Positions 1-11,641 of a DNA stretch of 64,000 nt are shown piece after piece (within the stretch, counting starts at the first letter, position 1; each line of letters starts with the position of its first letter). The notes under the pieces are model-generated. The model saw nothing but the letters and a program-made list of their open reading frames with translations. It had not been told where the DNA came from and did no database searches. The translations under genes were made by a program, and so were the position numbers. Origin of the DNA: Ligustrum vulgare (taxonomy: Eukaryota > Streptophyta > Magnoliopsida > Lamiales > Oleaceae); the NCBI GenBank assembly GCA_963555705.1, contig OY743190.1, positions 16,251,491 to 16,315,490 on the forward strand, in the 5' to 3' direction.

Positions 1-679
1 ATTCCTTGAAGGATATGACAAATGATGACCGCTGGAAAATATTGGAAGGGCGCCTTTCTTTTGATCAAACAAAAGAAGAGTAATTTCCTAATTTTCAAGC
101 TACTGTCAAACAAATAATGTGGAAATGTGAAGGTATTCCTTTGGCTTCAAAATTCTCGGTGGTCACATGTGCTCCAAGACAGATGATAAAGAGTGGTTAT
201 ACGTTCAGAATAGTAATCTTTGGAATTTGGAGGCTTATAAAAATAAAATTTTACCTGCCCTACTTGTAAGTTACATGCATATGACGCTGTATCTCAAACA
301 CTGCTTTGTATTTTGCACGGTAATCCCAAAGAATTATGAAATCAAGGGTGAGAGATTAATCCGTATGCGGATGTCAATGTGCATAATTCTACCCGATGGT
401 GGAAGCAAGGCACAGAACTGATAGCCACCAATAAACTAAATGTTCTGGATTCCTTCAATGCGCAGTGTTCTAAACAAGTCCTTCACTTTGTCGGCTGCAT
501 GTTTGAGTTGACAAAGCCAAATTCTAAATGCTTTATCGGTAAATTGTCGTTCTTCTGCATCTTGAATATGAGTTTGGACCATTGGCTACAAACTTTGGAG
601 CTCCTTGAACCTATCATGTAGCTCCCAACAAACTTTTGAAGACTTGCTTGACGACATCAAATATTTGCGTAAGTAGGAA
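1..679 (+). repeat. Partial unit L0 (3' part)
   Basis: The window opens inside RNBS-C (codons for SLKDMTNDDRWK). It then shows the GIPLA motif, the RNBS-D segment at 167-421 and the inverted CC. The CC side reads LQSL followed by the stop common to most units. Confidence 0.9.
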
Positions 680-1897
680 ATGTATTATTCTACAAACTTC
701 AGCAACCTAAGAATCCGTGATGATTTGACAAAGGCAGCAACAGAATAATTCAACTTACAGTTGGCAAAAAGAAATATTGGCGAAAACCAATTTGAAAAGC
801 AGGAAATGAAACTACCTCTTGAAAACAACATCAGGAGTAGCCGACGGAGCAACCGCATCTGTTATATCAAATGTTGGTACTTCAGGAATTGGGAAAACAG
901 GTCTTTGCCAATTCATCAATAATGACGACAAGGAAATGGAACATTTCCAAAATTTAAGAATATGACTTTTTGTATCACGTGATTTCAATGTTAAAAGAAC
1001 AATTAAAGCAGTAATTTAGTCATCAACAGGAAATAAATGTTATTCAATGAACTTGAACATTCTGTACAATGATGTGGAAATCATTAAAACAAAAGAAATA
1101 TCTTCTTGTACTCGGTGATGGTTTTGATGCACTAAGGCCACTGTTCATGTGTGGACTTGATGGAAGCAAGATACTTGTCAAAAAGTTGCAATGGCTCCGG
1201 GCAATTCTAATTCTGCACATTCCTTGAAGGATATGACAAATGATGACCGCTGGAAAATATTGGAAGGGCGCCTTTCTTTTGATCAAACAAAAGAAGAGTA
1301 ATTTCCTAATTTTCAAGCAACTGTCGAACAACTAATGTGGAAATGTGAAGGTATTCCTTTGGCTTCAAAATTCTCGGTGGTCACATGTGCTCCAAGACAG
1401 ATGATAAAGAGTGGTTATACGTTCAGAATAGTAATATTTGGAATTTGGAGGCTTATAAAAATAAAATTTTACCTGCCCTACTTGTAAGTTACATGCATAT
1501 GACGCTGTATCTCAAACACTGCTTTGTATTTTGCACGGTAATCCCAAAGAATTATGAAATCAAGGGTGAGAGATTAATCCGTATGCGGATGTCAATGTGC
1601 ATAATTCTACCCGATGGTGGAAGCAAGGCACAGAACTGATAGTCACCAATAAACTAAATGTTCTGGATTCCTTCAATGCGCAGTGTTCTAAACAAGTCCT
1701 TCACTTTGTCGGCTGCATGTTTGAGTTGACAAAGCCAAATTCTAAATGCTTTATCGGTAAATTGTCGTTCTTCTGCATCTTGAATATGAGTTTGGACCAT
1801 TGGCTACAAACTTTGGAGCTCCTTGAACCTATCATGTAGCTCCCAACAAACTTTTGAAGACTTGCTTGACGACATCAAATATTTGCGTAAGTAGGAA
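680..1897 (+). repeat. Unit L1 (1,218 bp)
   Basis: The linker is closed by TAA. Kinase 2 reads KYLLVLGDG and is followed by TTCATGTGT. RNBS-C has DDRWK, RNBS-D starts with SNIWN and the CC side has LQSL. It shares its rare kinase-2 variants only with L12, 11 units away. Confidence 0.95.
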
Positions 1898-3115
1898 ATG
1901 TATTATTCTACAAACTTCAGCAACCTAAGAATCCGTGATGATTTGACAAAGGCAGCAACAGAATAATTCAACTTACAGTTGGCAAAAAGAAATATTGGCG
2001 AAAACCAATTTGAAAAGCAGGAAATGAAACTACCTCTTGAAAACAACATCAGGAGTAGCCGACGGAGCAACCGCATCTGTTATATCAAATGTTGGTACTT
2101 CAGGAATTGGGAAAACAGGTCTTTGCCAATTCATCAATAATGACGACAAGGAAATGGAACATTTCCAAAATTTAAGAATATGACTTTTTGTATCACGTGA
2201 TTTCAATGTTAAACGAACAATTAAAGCAGTAATTTAGTCATCAACAGGAAATAAATGTTATTCAATGAACTTGAACATTCTGTACAATGATGTGGAAATC
2301 ATTAAAACAAAAGAAATGTCTTCTTGTACTCGGTGATGGTTTTGATGCACTAAGGCCACTGTTCAAGTGTGGACTTGATGGAAGCAAGATACTTGTCAAA
2401 AAGTTGCAATGGCTCCAGGCAATTCTAATTCTGCACATTCCTTGAAGGATATGACAAATGATGACAGCTGTAAAATATTGGAAGGGCGCCTTTCTTTTGA
2501 TCAAACAAAAGAAGAGTAATTTCCTAATTTTCAAGCTACTGTCGAACAACTAATGTGGAAATGTGAAGGTATTCCTTTGGCTTCAAAATTCTCGATGGTC
2601 ACATGTGCTCCAAGACAGATGATAAAGAGTGGTTATACGTTCAGAATAGTAATCTTTGGAATTTGGAGGCTTATAAAAATAAAATTTTACCTGCCCTACT
2701 TGTAAGTTACATGCATATGACGCTGTATCTCAAACACTGCTTTGTATTTTGCACGGTAATCCCAAAGAATTATGAAATCAAGGGTGAGAGATTAATCCGT
2801 ATGCGGATGTCAATGTGCATAATTCTACCCGATGGTGGAAGCAAGGCACAGAACTGATAGCCACCAATAAACTAAATGTTCTGGATTCCTTCAATGCGCA
2901 GTGTTCTAAACAAGTCCTTCACTTTGTCGGCTGCATGTTTGAGTTGACAAAGCCAAATTCTAAATGCTTTATCGGTAAATTGTCGTTCTTCTGCATCTTG
3001 AATATGAGTTTGGACCATTGGCTACAAACTTCGGAGCTCCTTGAACCTATCATGTAGCTCCCAACAAACTTTTGAAGACTTGCTTGACGACATCAAATAT
3101 TTGCGTAAGTAGGAA
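1898..3115 (+). repeat. Unit L2 (1,218 bp)
   Basis: The linker is closed by TAA, RNBS-C has DDSCK preceded by CTCCAGGC, and the CC side has LRSL. The same type recurs at L5, L10, L13 and L16. Confidence 0.95.
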
Positions 3116-4333
3116 ATGTATTATTCTACAAACTTCAGCAACCTAAGAATCCGTGATGATTTGACAAAGGCAGCAACAGAACAATTCAACTTACAGTTGG
3201 CAAAAAGAAATATTGGCGAAAAACAATTTGAAAAGCAGGAAATGAAACTACCTCTTGAAAACAACTTCAGGAGTAGCCGACGGAGCAACCACATCTGTTA
3301 TATCAAATGTTGGTACTTCAGGAATTGGGAAAACAGGTCTTTGCCAATTCATCAATAATGACGACAAGGAAATGGAACATTTCCAAAATTTAAGAATATG
3401 ACTTTTTGTATCACGTGATTTCAATGTTAAAAGAACAATTAAAGCATTAATTTAGTCATCAACAGGAAATAAATGTTATTCAATGAACTTGAACATTCTG
3501 TACAATGATGTGGAAATCATTAAAACAAAAGAAATGTCTTCTTGTACTCGGTGATGGTTTTGATGCACTAAGGCCACTGTTCAAGTGTGGACTTGATGGA
3601 AGCAAGATACTTGTCAAAAAGTTGCAATGGCTCCGGGCAATTCTAATTCTGCACATTCCTTGAAGGATATGACAAATGATGACAGCTGTAAAATATTGGA
3701 AGGGCGCCTTTCTTTTGATCAAACAAAAGAAGAGTAATTTCCTAATTTTCAAGCTACTGTCGAACAACTAATGTGGAAATGTGAAGGTATTCCTTTGGCT
3801 TCAAAATTCTCGATGGTCACATGTGCTCCAAGACAGATGATAAAGAGTGGTTATACGTTCAGAATAGTAATCTTTGGAATTTGGAGGCTTATAAAAATAA
3901 AATTTTACCTGCCCTACTTGTAAGTTACATGCATATGACGCTGTATCTCAAACACTGCTTTGTATTTTGCACGGTAATCCCAAAGAATTATGAAATCAAG
4001 GGTGAGAGATTAATCCGTATGCGGATGTCAATGTGCATAATTCTACCCGATGGTGGAAGCAAGGCACAGAACTGATAGCCACCAATAAACTAAATGTTCT
4101 GGATTCCTTCAATGCGCAGTGTTCTAAACAAGTCCTTCACTTTGTCGGCTGCATGTTTGAGTTGACAAAGCCAAATTCTAAATGCTTTATCGGTAAATTG
4201 TCGTTCTTCTGCATCTTGAATATGAGTTTGGACCATTGGCTACAAACTTCGGAGCTCCTTGAACCTATCATGTAGCTCCCAACAAACTTTTGAAGACTTG
4301 CTTGACGACATCAAATATTTGCGTAAGTAGGAA
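3116..4333 (+). repeat. Unit L3 (1,218 bp)
   Basis: The linker is open (CAA instead of TAA) for 80 codons from the ATG at 3116. RNBS-C has DDSCK and the CC side LRSL. A private substitution gives AACCACATC before the P-loop. Confidence 0.95.
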
Positions 4334-5293
4334 ATGTATTATTCTACAAACTTCAGCAACCTAAGAATCCGTGATGATTTGACAAAGGCAGCAACAGAAC
4401 AATTCAACTTACAGTTGGCAAAAAGAAATATTGGCGAAAAACAATTTGAAAAGCAGGAAATGAAACTACCTCTTGAAAACAACTTCAGGAGTAGCCGACG
4501 GAGCAACCGCGTCTGTTATATCAAATGTTGGTACTTCAGGAATTGGGAAAACAGGTCTTTGCCAATTCATCAATAATGACGACAAGGAAATGGAACATTT
4601 CCAAAATTTAAGAATATGACTTTTTGTATCACGTGATTTCAATGTTAAAAGAACAATTAAAGCAGTAATTTAGTCATCAACAGGAAATAAATGTTATTCA
4701 ATGAACTTGAACATTCTGTACAATGATGTGGAAATCATTAAAACAAAAGAAATGTCTTCTTGTACTCGGTGATGGTTTTGATGCACTAAGGCCACTGTTC
4801 AAGTGTGGACTTGATGGAAGCAAGATACTTGTCAAAAAGTTGCAATGGCTCCGGGCAATTCTAATTCTGCACATTCCTTGAAGGATATGACAAATGATGA
4901 CCGCTGGAAAATATTGGAAGGGCGCCTTTCTTTTGATCAAACAAAAGAAGAGTAATTTCCTAATTTTCAAGCTACTGTCGAACAACTAATGTGGAAATGT
5001 GAAGGTATTCCTTTGGCTTCAAAATTCTCGGTGGTCACATGTGCTCCAAGACAGATGATAAAGAGTGGTTATACGTTCAGAATAGTAATCTTTGGAATTT
5101 GGAGGCTTATAAAAATAAAATTTTACCTGCCCTACTTGTAAGTTACATGCATATGACGCTGTATCTCAAACACTGCTTTGTATTTTGCACGGTAATCCCA
5201 AAGAATTATGAAATCAAGGGTGAGAGATTAATCCGTATGCGGATGTCAATGTGCATAATTCTACCCGATGGTGGAAGCAAGGCACAGAACTGA
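4334..5293 (+). pseudogene. Linker plus NB-ARC relic of a CNL resistance gene (unit L4, representative)
   Basis: This is the nucleotide-binding half of a CC-NB-ARC immune receptor, described once for all units. The linker (STNFSNLRIRDDLTKAATEQ..) starts at 4334. A P-loop GTSGIGKT lies at 4530-4553 and is followed by LCQFINNDDKEMEHFQNLRI and LFVSRDFNVKRTIKAVI, where a TGA replaces the usual Trp. Kinase 2 (KCLLVLGDGFDAL, normally LLVLDDVW) starts at 4750. RNBS-B GSKILV is at 4816-4833. RNBS-C (HSLKDMTNDDRWKILEGRL), GIPLA at 5004-5018 and RNBS-D CFVFCTVIPKNYEI at 5174-5215 follow. The linker, P-loop, kinase 2, GLPL and RNBS-D regions fall in shifting frames, so at least three frameshifts plus stops prevent a product. 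The first kinase-2 Asp is Gly. MHD and LRR are absent. The RNBS-D form is that of non-TIR NLRs. Confidence 0.9.
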
Positions 5294-5307
5294 TAGCCAC
5301 CAATAAA

Positions 5308-5529
5308 CTAAATGTTCTGGATTCCTTCAATGCGCAGTGTTCTAAACAAGTCCTTCACTTTGTCGGCTGCATGTTTGAGTTGACAAAGCCAAATTCTAAA
5401 TGCTTTATCGGTAAATTGTCGTTCTTCTGCATCTTGAATATGAGTTTGGACCATTGGCTACAAACTTTGGAGCTCCTTGAACCTATCATGTAGCTCCCAA
5501 CAAACTTTTGAAGACTTGCTTGACGACAT
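5308..5529 (-). pseudogene. Inverted CC-domain relic of the same CNL gene (unit L4, representative)
   Basis: On the - strand this reads an ATG followed by SSSKSSKVYWELHDRFKEL, a TAG at codon 24, then PMVQTHIQDAEERQ and FTDKAFRIWLCQLKHAADKV. This matches the Rx-type N-terminal coiled coil of CNL proteins (the usual ..AVLxDAEERQ..VRxWLxxLKDAAYDVEDVLDE). The EDVID-like stretch is degenerate (KVKDLFR). It ends at a TAG after EGIQNI. The CC runs opposite to the NB-ARC of the same unit, with its N-terminus next to the linker of the following unit. Only R2 and R3 in the right array lack the internal stop. Confidence 0.88.
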
Positions 5530-5551
5530 CAAATATTTGCGTAAGTAGGAA
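5530..5551. other. CC-start/linker junction (inversion breakpoint region), representative
   Basis: About 22 bases separate the start codon of the inverted CC (reading left) from the linker of the next NB-ARC (reading right). This is one of the two places where the ancestral CC-linker order is broken. It contains a GTAAGT at 5541-5546 that resembles a splice donor, with no evidence of use. The same junction recurs in every unit. Confidence 0.6.
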
Positions 5552-6769
5552 ATGTATTATTCTACAAACTTCAGCAACCTAAGAATCCGTGATGATTTGA
5601 CAAAGGCAGCAACAGAATAATTCAACTTACAGTTGGCAAAAAGAAATATTGGCGAAAACCAATTTGAAAAGCAGGAAATGAAACTACCTCTTGAAAACAA
5701 CATCAGGAGTAGCCGACGGAGCAACCGCATCTGTTATATCAAATGTTGGTACTTCAGGAATTGGGAAAACAGGTCTTTGCCAATTCATCAATAATGACGA
5801 CAAGGAAATGGAACATTTCCAAAATTTAAGAATATGACTTTTTGTATCACGTGATTTCAATGTTAAACGAACAATTAAAGCAGTAATTTAGTCATCAACA
5901 GGAAATAAATGTTATTCAATGAACTTGAACATTCTGTACAATGATGTGGAAATCATTAAAACAAAAGAAATGTCTTTTTGTACTCGGTGATGGTTTTGAT
6001 GCACTAAGGCCACTGTTCAAGTGTGGACTTGATGGAAGCAAGATACTTGTCAAAAAGTTGCAATGGCTCCAGGCAATTCTAATTCTGCACATTCCTTGAA
6101 GGATATGACAAATGATGACAGCTGTAAAATATTGGAAGGGCGCCTTTCTTTTGATCAAACAAAAGAAGAGTAATTTCCTAATTTTCAAGCTACTGTCGAA
6201 CAACTAATGTGGAAATGTGAAGGTATTCCTTTGGCTTCAAAATTCTCGATGGTCACATGTGCTCCAAGACAGATGATAAAGAGTGGTTATACGTTCAGAA
6301 TAGTAATCTTTGGAATTTGGAGGCTTATAAAAATAAAATTTTACCTGCCCTACTTGTAAGTTACATGCATATGACGCTGTATCTCAAACACTGCTTTGTA
6401 TTTTGCACGGTAATCCCAAAGAATTATGAAATCAAGGGTGAGAGATTAATCCGTATGCGGATGTCAATGTGCATAATTCTACCCGATGGTGGAAGCAAGG
6501 CACAGAACTGATAGCCACCAATAAACTAAATGTTCTGGATTCCTTCAATGCGCAGTGTTCTAAACAAGTCCTTCACTTTGTCGGCTGCATGTTTGAGTTG
6601 ACAAAGCCAAATTCTAAATGCTTTATCGGTAAATTGTCGTTCTTCTGCATCTTGAATATGAGTTTGGACCATTGGCTACAAACTTCGGAGCTCCTTGAAC
6701 CTATCATGTAGCTCCCAACAAACTTTTGAAGACTTGCTTGACGACATCAAATATTTGCGTAAGTAGGAA
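5552..6769 (+). repeat. Unit L5 (1,218 bp)
   Basis: L2-type: TAA-closed linker, DDSCK, LRSL. A private C-to-T change in kinase 2 gives TGTCTTTTTGTACTC. Confidence 0.95.
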
Positions 6770-7987
6770 ATGTATTATTCTACAAACTTCAGCAACCTAA
6801 GAATCCGTGATGATTTGACAAAGGCAGCAACAGAACAATTCAACTTACAGTTGGCAAAAAGAAATATTGGCGAAAAACAATTTGAAAAGCAGGAAATGAA
6901 ACTACCTCTTGAAAACAACTTCAGGAGTAGCCGACGGAGCAACCGCATCTGTTATATCAAATGTTGGTACTTCAGGAATTGGGAAAACAGGTCTTTGCCA
7001 ATTCATCAATAATGACGACAAGGAAATGGAACATTTCCAAAATTTAAGAATATGACTTTTTGTATCACGTGATTTCAATGTTAAAAGAACAATTAAAGCA
7101 GTAATTTAGTCATCAACAGGAAATAAATGTTATTCAATGAACTTGAACATTCTGTACAATGATGTGGAAATCATTAAAACAAAAGAAATGTCTTCTTGTA
7201 CTCGGTGATGGTTTTGATGCACTAAGGCCACTGTTCAAGTGTGGACTTGATGGAAGCAAGATACTTGTCAAAAAGTTGCAATGGCTCCGGGCAATTCTAA
7301 TTCTGCACATTCCTTGAAGGATATGACAAATGATGACAGCTGTAAAATATTGGAAGGGCGCCTTTCTTTTGATCAAACAAAAGAAGAGTAATTTCCTAAT
7401 TTTCAAGCTACTGTCGAACAACTAATGTGGAAATGTGAAGGTATTCCTTTGGCTTCAAAATTCTCGATGGTCACATGTGCTCCAAGACAGATGATAAAGA
7501 GTGGTTATACGTTCAGAATAGTAATCTTTGGAATTTGGAGGCTTATAAAAATAAAATTTTACCTGCCCTACTTGTAAGTTACATGCATATGACGCTGTAT
7601 CTCAAACACTGCTTTGTATTTTGCACGGTAATCCCAAAGAATTATGAAATCAAGGGTGAGAGATTAATCCGTATGCGGATGTCAATGTGCATAATTCTAC
7701 CCGATGGTGGAAGCAAGGCACAGAACTGATAGCCACCAATAAACTAAATGTTCTGGATTCCTTCAATGCGCAGTGTTCTAAACAAGTCCTTCACTTTGTC
7801 GGCTGCATGTTTGAGTTGACAAAGCCAAATTCTAAATGCTTTATCGGTAAATTGTCGTTCTTCTGCATCTTGAATATGAGTTTGGACCATTGGCTACAAA
7901 CTTCGGAGCTCCTTGAACCTATCATGTAGCTCCCAACAAACTTTTGAAGACTTGCTTGACGACATCAAATATTTGCGTAAGTAGGAA
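6770..7987 (+). repeat. Unit L6 (1,218 bp)
   Basis: L3-type: open linker, DDSCK, LRSL. It sits one 3,654-bp period from L3. Confidence 0.95.
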
Positions 7988-9205
7988 ATGTATTATTCTA
8001 CAAACTTCAGCAACCTAAGAATCCGTGATGATTTGACAAAGGCAGCAACAGAACAATTCAACTTACAGTTGGCAAAAAGAAATATTGGCGAAAAACAATT
8101 TGAAAAGCAGGAAATGAAACTACCTCTTGAAAACAACTTCAGGAGTAGCCGACGGAGCAACCGCATCTGTTATATCAAATGTTGGTACTTCAGGAATTGG
8201 GAAAACAGGTCTTTGCCAATTCATCAATAATGACGACAAGGAAATGGAACATTTCCAAAATTTAAGAATATGACTTTTTGTATCACGTGATTTCAATGTT
8301 AAAAGAACAATTAAAGCAGTAATTTAGTCATCAACAGGAAATAAATGTTATTCAATGAACTTGAACATTCTGTACAATGATGTGGAAATCATTAAAACAA
8401 AAGAAATGTCTTCTTGTACTCGGTGATGGTTTTGATGCACTAAGGCCACTGTTCAAGTGTGGACTTGATGGAAGCAAGATACTTGTCAAAAAGTTGCAAT
8501 GGCTCCGGGCAATTCTAATTCTGCACATTCCTTGAAGGATATGACAAATGATGACCGCTGGAAAATATTGGAAGGGCGCCTTTCTTTTGATCAAACAAAA
8601 GAAGAGTAATTTCCTAATTTTCAAGCTACTGTCGAACAACTAATGTGGAAATGTGAAGGTATTCCTTTGGCTTCAAAATTCTCGGTGGTCACATGTGCTC
8701 CAAGACAGATGATAAAGAGTGGTTATACGTTCAGAATAGTAATCTTTGGAATTTGGAGGCTTATAAAAATAAAATTTTACCTGCCCTACTTGTAAGTTAC
8801 ATGCATATGACGCTGTATCTCAAACACTGCTTTGTATTTTGCACGGTAATCCCAAAGAATTATGAAATCAAGGGTGAGAGATTAATCCGTATGCGGATGT
8901 CAATGTGCATAATTCTACCCGATGGTGGAAGCAAGGCACAGAACTGATAGCCACCAATAAACTAAATGTTCTGGATTCCTTCAATGCGCAGTGTTCTAAA
9001 CAAGTCCTTCACTTTGTCGGCTGCATGTTTGAGTTGACAAAGCCAAATTCTAAATGCTTTATCGGTAAATTGTCGTTCTTCTGCATCTTGAATATGAGTT
9101 TGGACCATTGGCTACAAACTTTGGAGCTCCTTGAACCTATCATGTAGCTCCCAACAAACTTTTGAAGACTTGCTTGACGACATCAAATATTTGCGTAAGT
9201 AGGAA
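7988..9205 (+). repeat. Unit L7 (1,218 bp)
   Basis: L4-type: open linker, DDRWK, LQSL. It sits one 3,654-bp period from L4. Confidence 0.95.
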
Positions 9206-10423
9206 ATGTATTATTCTACAAACTTCAGCAACCTAAGAATCCGTGATGATTTGACAAAGGCAGCAACAGAACAATTCAACTTACAGTTGGCAAAAAGAAA
9301 TATTGGCGAAAAACAATTTGAAAAGCAGGAAATGAAACTACCTCTTGAAAACAACTTCAGGAGTAGCCGACGGAGCAACCGCATCTGTTATATCAAATGT
9401 TGGTACTTCAGGAATTGGGAAAACAGGTCTTTGCCAATTCATCAATAATGACGACAAGGAAATGGAACATTTCCAAAATTTAAGAATATGACTTTTTGTA
9501 TCACGTGATTTCAATGTTAAAAGAACAATTAAAGCAGTAATTTAGTCATCAACAGGAAATAAATGTTATTCAATGAACTTGAACATTCTGTACAATGATG
9601 TGGAAATCATTAAAACAAAAGAAATGTCTTCTTGTACTCGGTGATGGTTTTGATGCACTAAGGCCACTGTTCAAGTGTGGACTTGATGGAAGCAAGATAC
9701 TTGTCAAAAAGTTGCAATGGCTCCGGGCAATTCTAATTCTGCACATTCCTTGAAGGATATGACAAATGATGACCGCTGGAAAATATTGGAAGGGCGCCTT
9801 TCTTTTGATCAAAAAAAAGGAGAGAAATTTCCTAATTTTCAAGCTACTGTCGAACAACTAATGTGGAAATGTGAAGGTATTCCTTTGGCTTCAAAATTCT
9901 CGGTGGTCACATGTGCTCCAAGACAGATGATAAAGAGTGGTTATACGTTCAGAATAGTAATATTTGGAATTTGGAGGCTTATAAAAATAAAATTTTACCT
10001 GCCCTACTTGTAAGTTACATGCATATGACGCTGTATCTCAAACACTGCTTTGTATTTTGCACGGTAATCCCAAAGAATTATGAAATCAAGGGTGAGAGAT
10101 TAATCCGTATGCGGATGTCAATGTGCATAATTCTACCCGATGGTGGAAGCAAGGCACAGAACTGATAGCCACCAATAAACTAAATGTTCTGGATTCCTTC
10201 AATGCGCAGTGTTCTAAACAAGTCCTTCACTTTGTCGGCTGCATGTTTGAGTTGACAAAGCCAAATTCTAAATGCTTTATCGGTAAATTGTCGTTCTTCT
10301 GCATCTTGAATATGAGTTTGGACCATTGGCTACAAACTTCGGAGCTCCTTGAACCTATCATGTAGCTCCCAACAAACTTTTGAAGACTTGCTTGACGACA
10401 TCAAATATTTGCGTAAGTAGGAA
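9206..10423 (+). repeat. Unit L8 (1,218 bp), read-through type
   Basis: The linker is open. The A-rich tract after FDQ carries AAAAAAAAGGAGAGAAA, which removes the TAA found in most units. RNBS-D starts SNIWN and the CC side has LRSL. Confidence 0.95.
9717..10013 (+). pseudogene. Longest open NB-ARC segment: RNBS-C through GLPL (unit L8)
   Basis: From the ATG of MAPGNSNSAHSLKDM this frame stays open for 98 codons through KCEGIPLASKFSVV, because AAA replaces the usual TAA stop. It then runs out of frame into the RNBS-D coding region and ends at TAG/TAA-type stops. It shows that RNBS-C and GLPL were continuous in the founder gene. The same open form occurs at 10935-11231, 13371-13667, 23115-23411 and 26769-27044, the last shortened by a TAA. 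It lacks the P-loop and kinase 2, so it cannot be a functional ATPase domain. Confidence 0.75.
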
Positions 10424-11641
10424 ATGTATTATTCTACAAACTTCAGCAACCTAAGAATCCGTGATGATTTGACAAAGGCAGCAACAGAACAATTCAACTT
10501 ACAGTTGGCAAAAAGAAATATTGGCGAAAAACAATTTGAAAAGCAGGAAATGAAACTACCTCTTGAAAACAACTTCAGGAGTAGCCGACGGAGCAACCGC
10601 ATCTGTTATATCAAATGTTGGTACTTCAGGAATTGGGAAAACAGGTCTTTGCCAATTCATCAATAATGACGACAAGGAAATGGAACATTTCCAAAATTTA
10701 AGAATATGACTTTTTGTATCACGTGATTTCAATGTTAAAAGAACAATTAAAGCAGTAATTTAGTCATCAACAGGAAATAAATGTTATTCAATGAACTTGA
10801 ACATTCTGTACAATGATGTGGAAATCATTAAAACAAAAGAAATGTCTTCTTGTACTCGGTGATGGTTTTGATGCACTAAGGCCACTGTTCAAGTGTGGAC
10901 TTGATGGAAGCAAGATACTTGTCAAAAAGTTGCAATGGCTCCGGGCAATTCTAATTCTGCACATTCCTTGAAGGATATGACAAATGATGACCGCTGGAAA
11001 ATATTGGAAGGGCGCCTTTCTTTTGATCAAAAAAAAGGAGAGAAATTTCCTAATTTTCAAGCTACTGTCGAACAACTAATGTGGAAATGTGAAGGTATTC
11101 CTTTGGCTTCAAAATTCTCGGTGGTCACATGTGCTCCAAGACAGATGATAAAGAGTGGTTATACGTTCAGAATAGTAATCTTTGGAATTTGGAGGCTTAT
11201 AAAAATAAAATTTTACCTGCCCTACTTGTAAGTTACATGCATATGACGCTGTATCTCAAACACTGCTTTGTATTTTGCACGGTAATCCCAAAGAATTATG
11301 AAATCAAGGGTGAGAGATTAATCCGTATGCGGATGTCAATGTGCATAATTCTACCCGATGGTGGAAGCAAGGCACAGAACTGATAGCCACCAATAAACTA
11401 AATGTTCTGGATTCCTTCAATGCGCAGTGTTCTAAACAAGTCCTTCACTTTGTCGGCTGCATGTTTGAGTTGACAAAGCCAAATTCTAAATGCTTTATCG
11501 GTAAATTGTCGTTCTTCTGCATCTTGAATATGAGTTTGGACCATTGGCTACAAACTTTGGAGCTCCTTGAACCTATCATGTAGCTCCCAACAAACTTTTG
11601 AAGACTTGCTTGACGACATCAAATATTTGCGTAAGTAGGAA
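10424..11641 (+). repeat. Unit L9 (1,218 bp), read-through type
   Basis: Open linker, the AAA read-through form of RNBS-C/GLPL, and LQSL on the CC side. It is adjacent to L8, which has the same read-through allele. Confidence 0.95.

Larger units (their letters stand above)
4334..5551 (+). repeat. Unit L4 (1,218 bp)
   Basis: The linker is open, RNBS-C has DDRWK and the CC side LQSL. It has a private CGCGTCTG upstream of the P-loop. This unit is used for the detailed domain map. Confidence 0.95.
1898..9205 (+). repeat. Three-unit higher-order repeat, L2-L4 and L5-L7
   Basis: The unit types alternate as TAA/DDSCK/LRSL, CAA/DDSCK/LRSL, CAA/DDRWK/LQSL, and this triplet occurs twice in succession at a 3,654-bp offset. 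It indicates amplification of a three-unit block. Confidence 0.75.

Noticed and set aside
167..421. The 84-codon RNBS-D frame as a real small gene
   Set aside because: It has an ATG and is open in every left unit with a complete copy, but it is an internal piece of NB-ARC (the segment after GLPL) cut off by a frameshift. There is no sign of its own promoter. It is treated as part of the pseudogene.
379..621. An 80-codon frame on the + strand over the CC region in most left units
   Set aside because: It starts at GTG and is the antisense of the inverted CC domain, which is the recognisable coding strand.
1044..1331. A 95-codon frame on the - strand, present in nearly every unit in both arms (for example 52320-52607 on the + strand)
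   Set aside because: It begins at TTG, not ATG, and is the antisense of kinase 2 to GLPL of the NB-ARC. Its persistence is explained by unit homogenisation. A dN/dS test across units would be needed to revive it.
5541..5640. Possible small intron (GTAAGT at the CC/linker junction, TTACAG about 85 bases on)
   Set aside because: Splice-like hexamers are common by chance, the adjoining frames do not become joined, and no transcript evidence exists.
5943..5960. Short hairpin AATGAT..ATCATT before kinase 2 as a regulatory structure
   Set aside because: Only a 6-bp stem in an old coding region; expected by chance.
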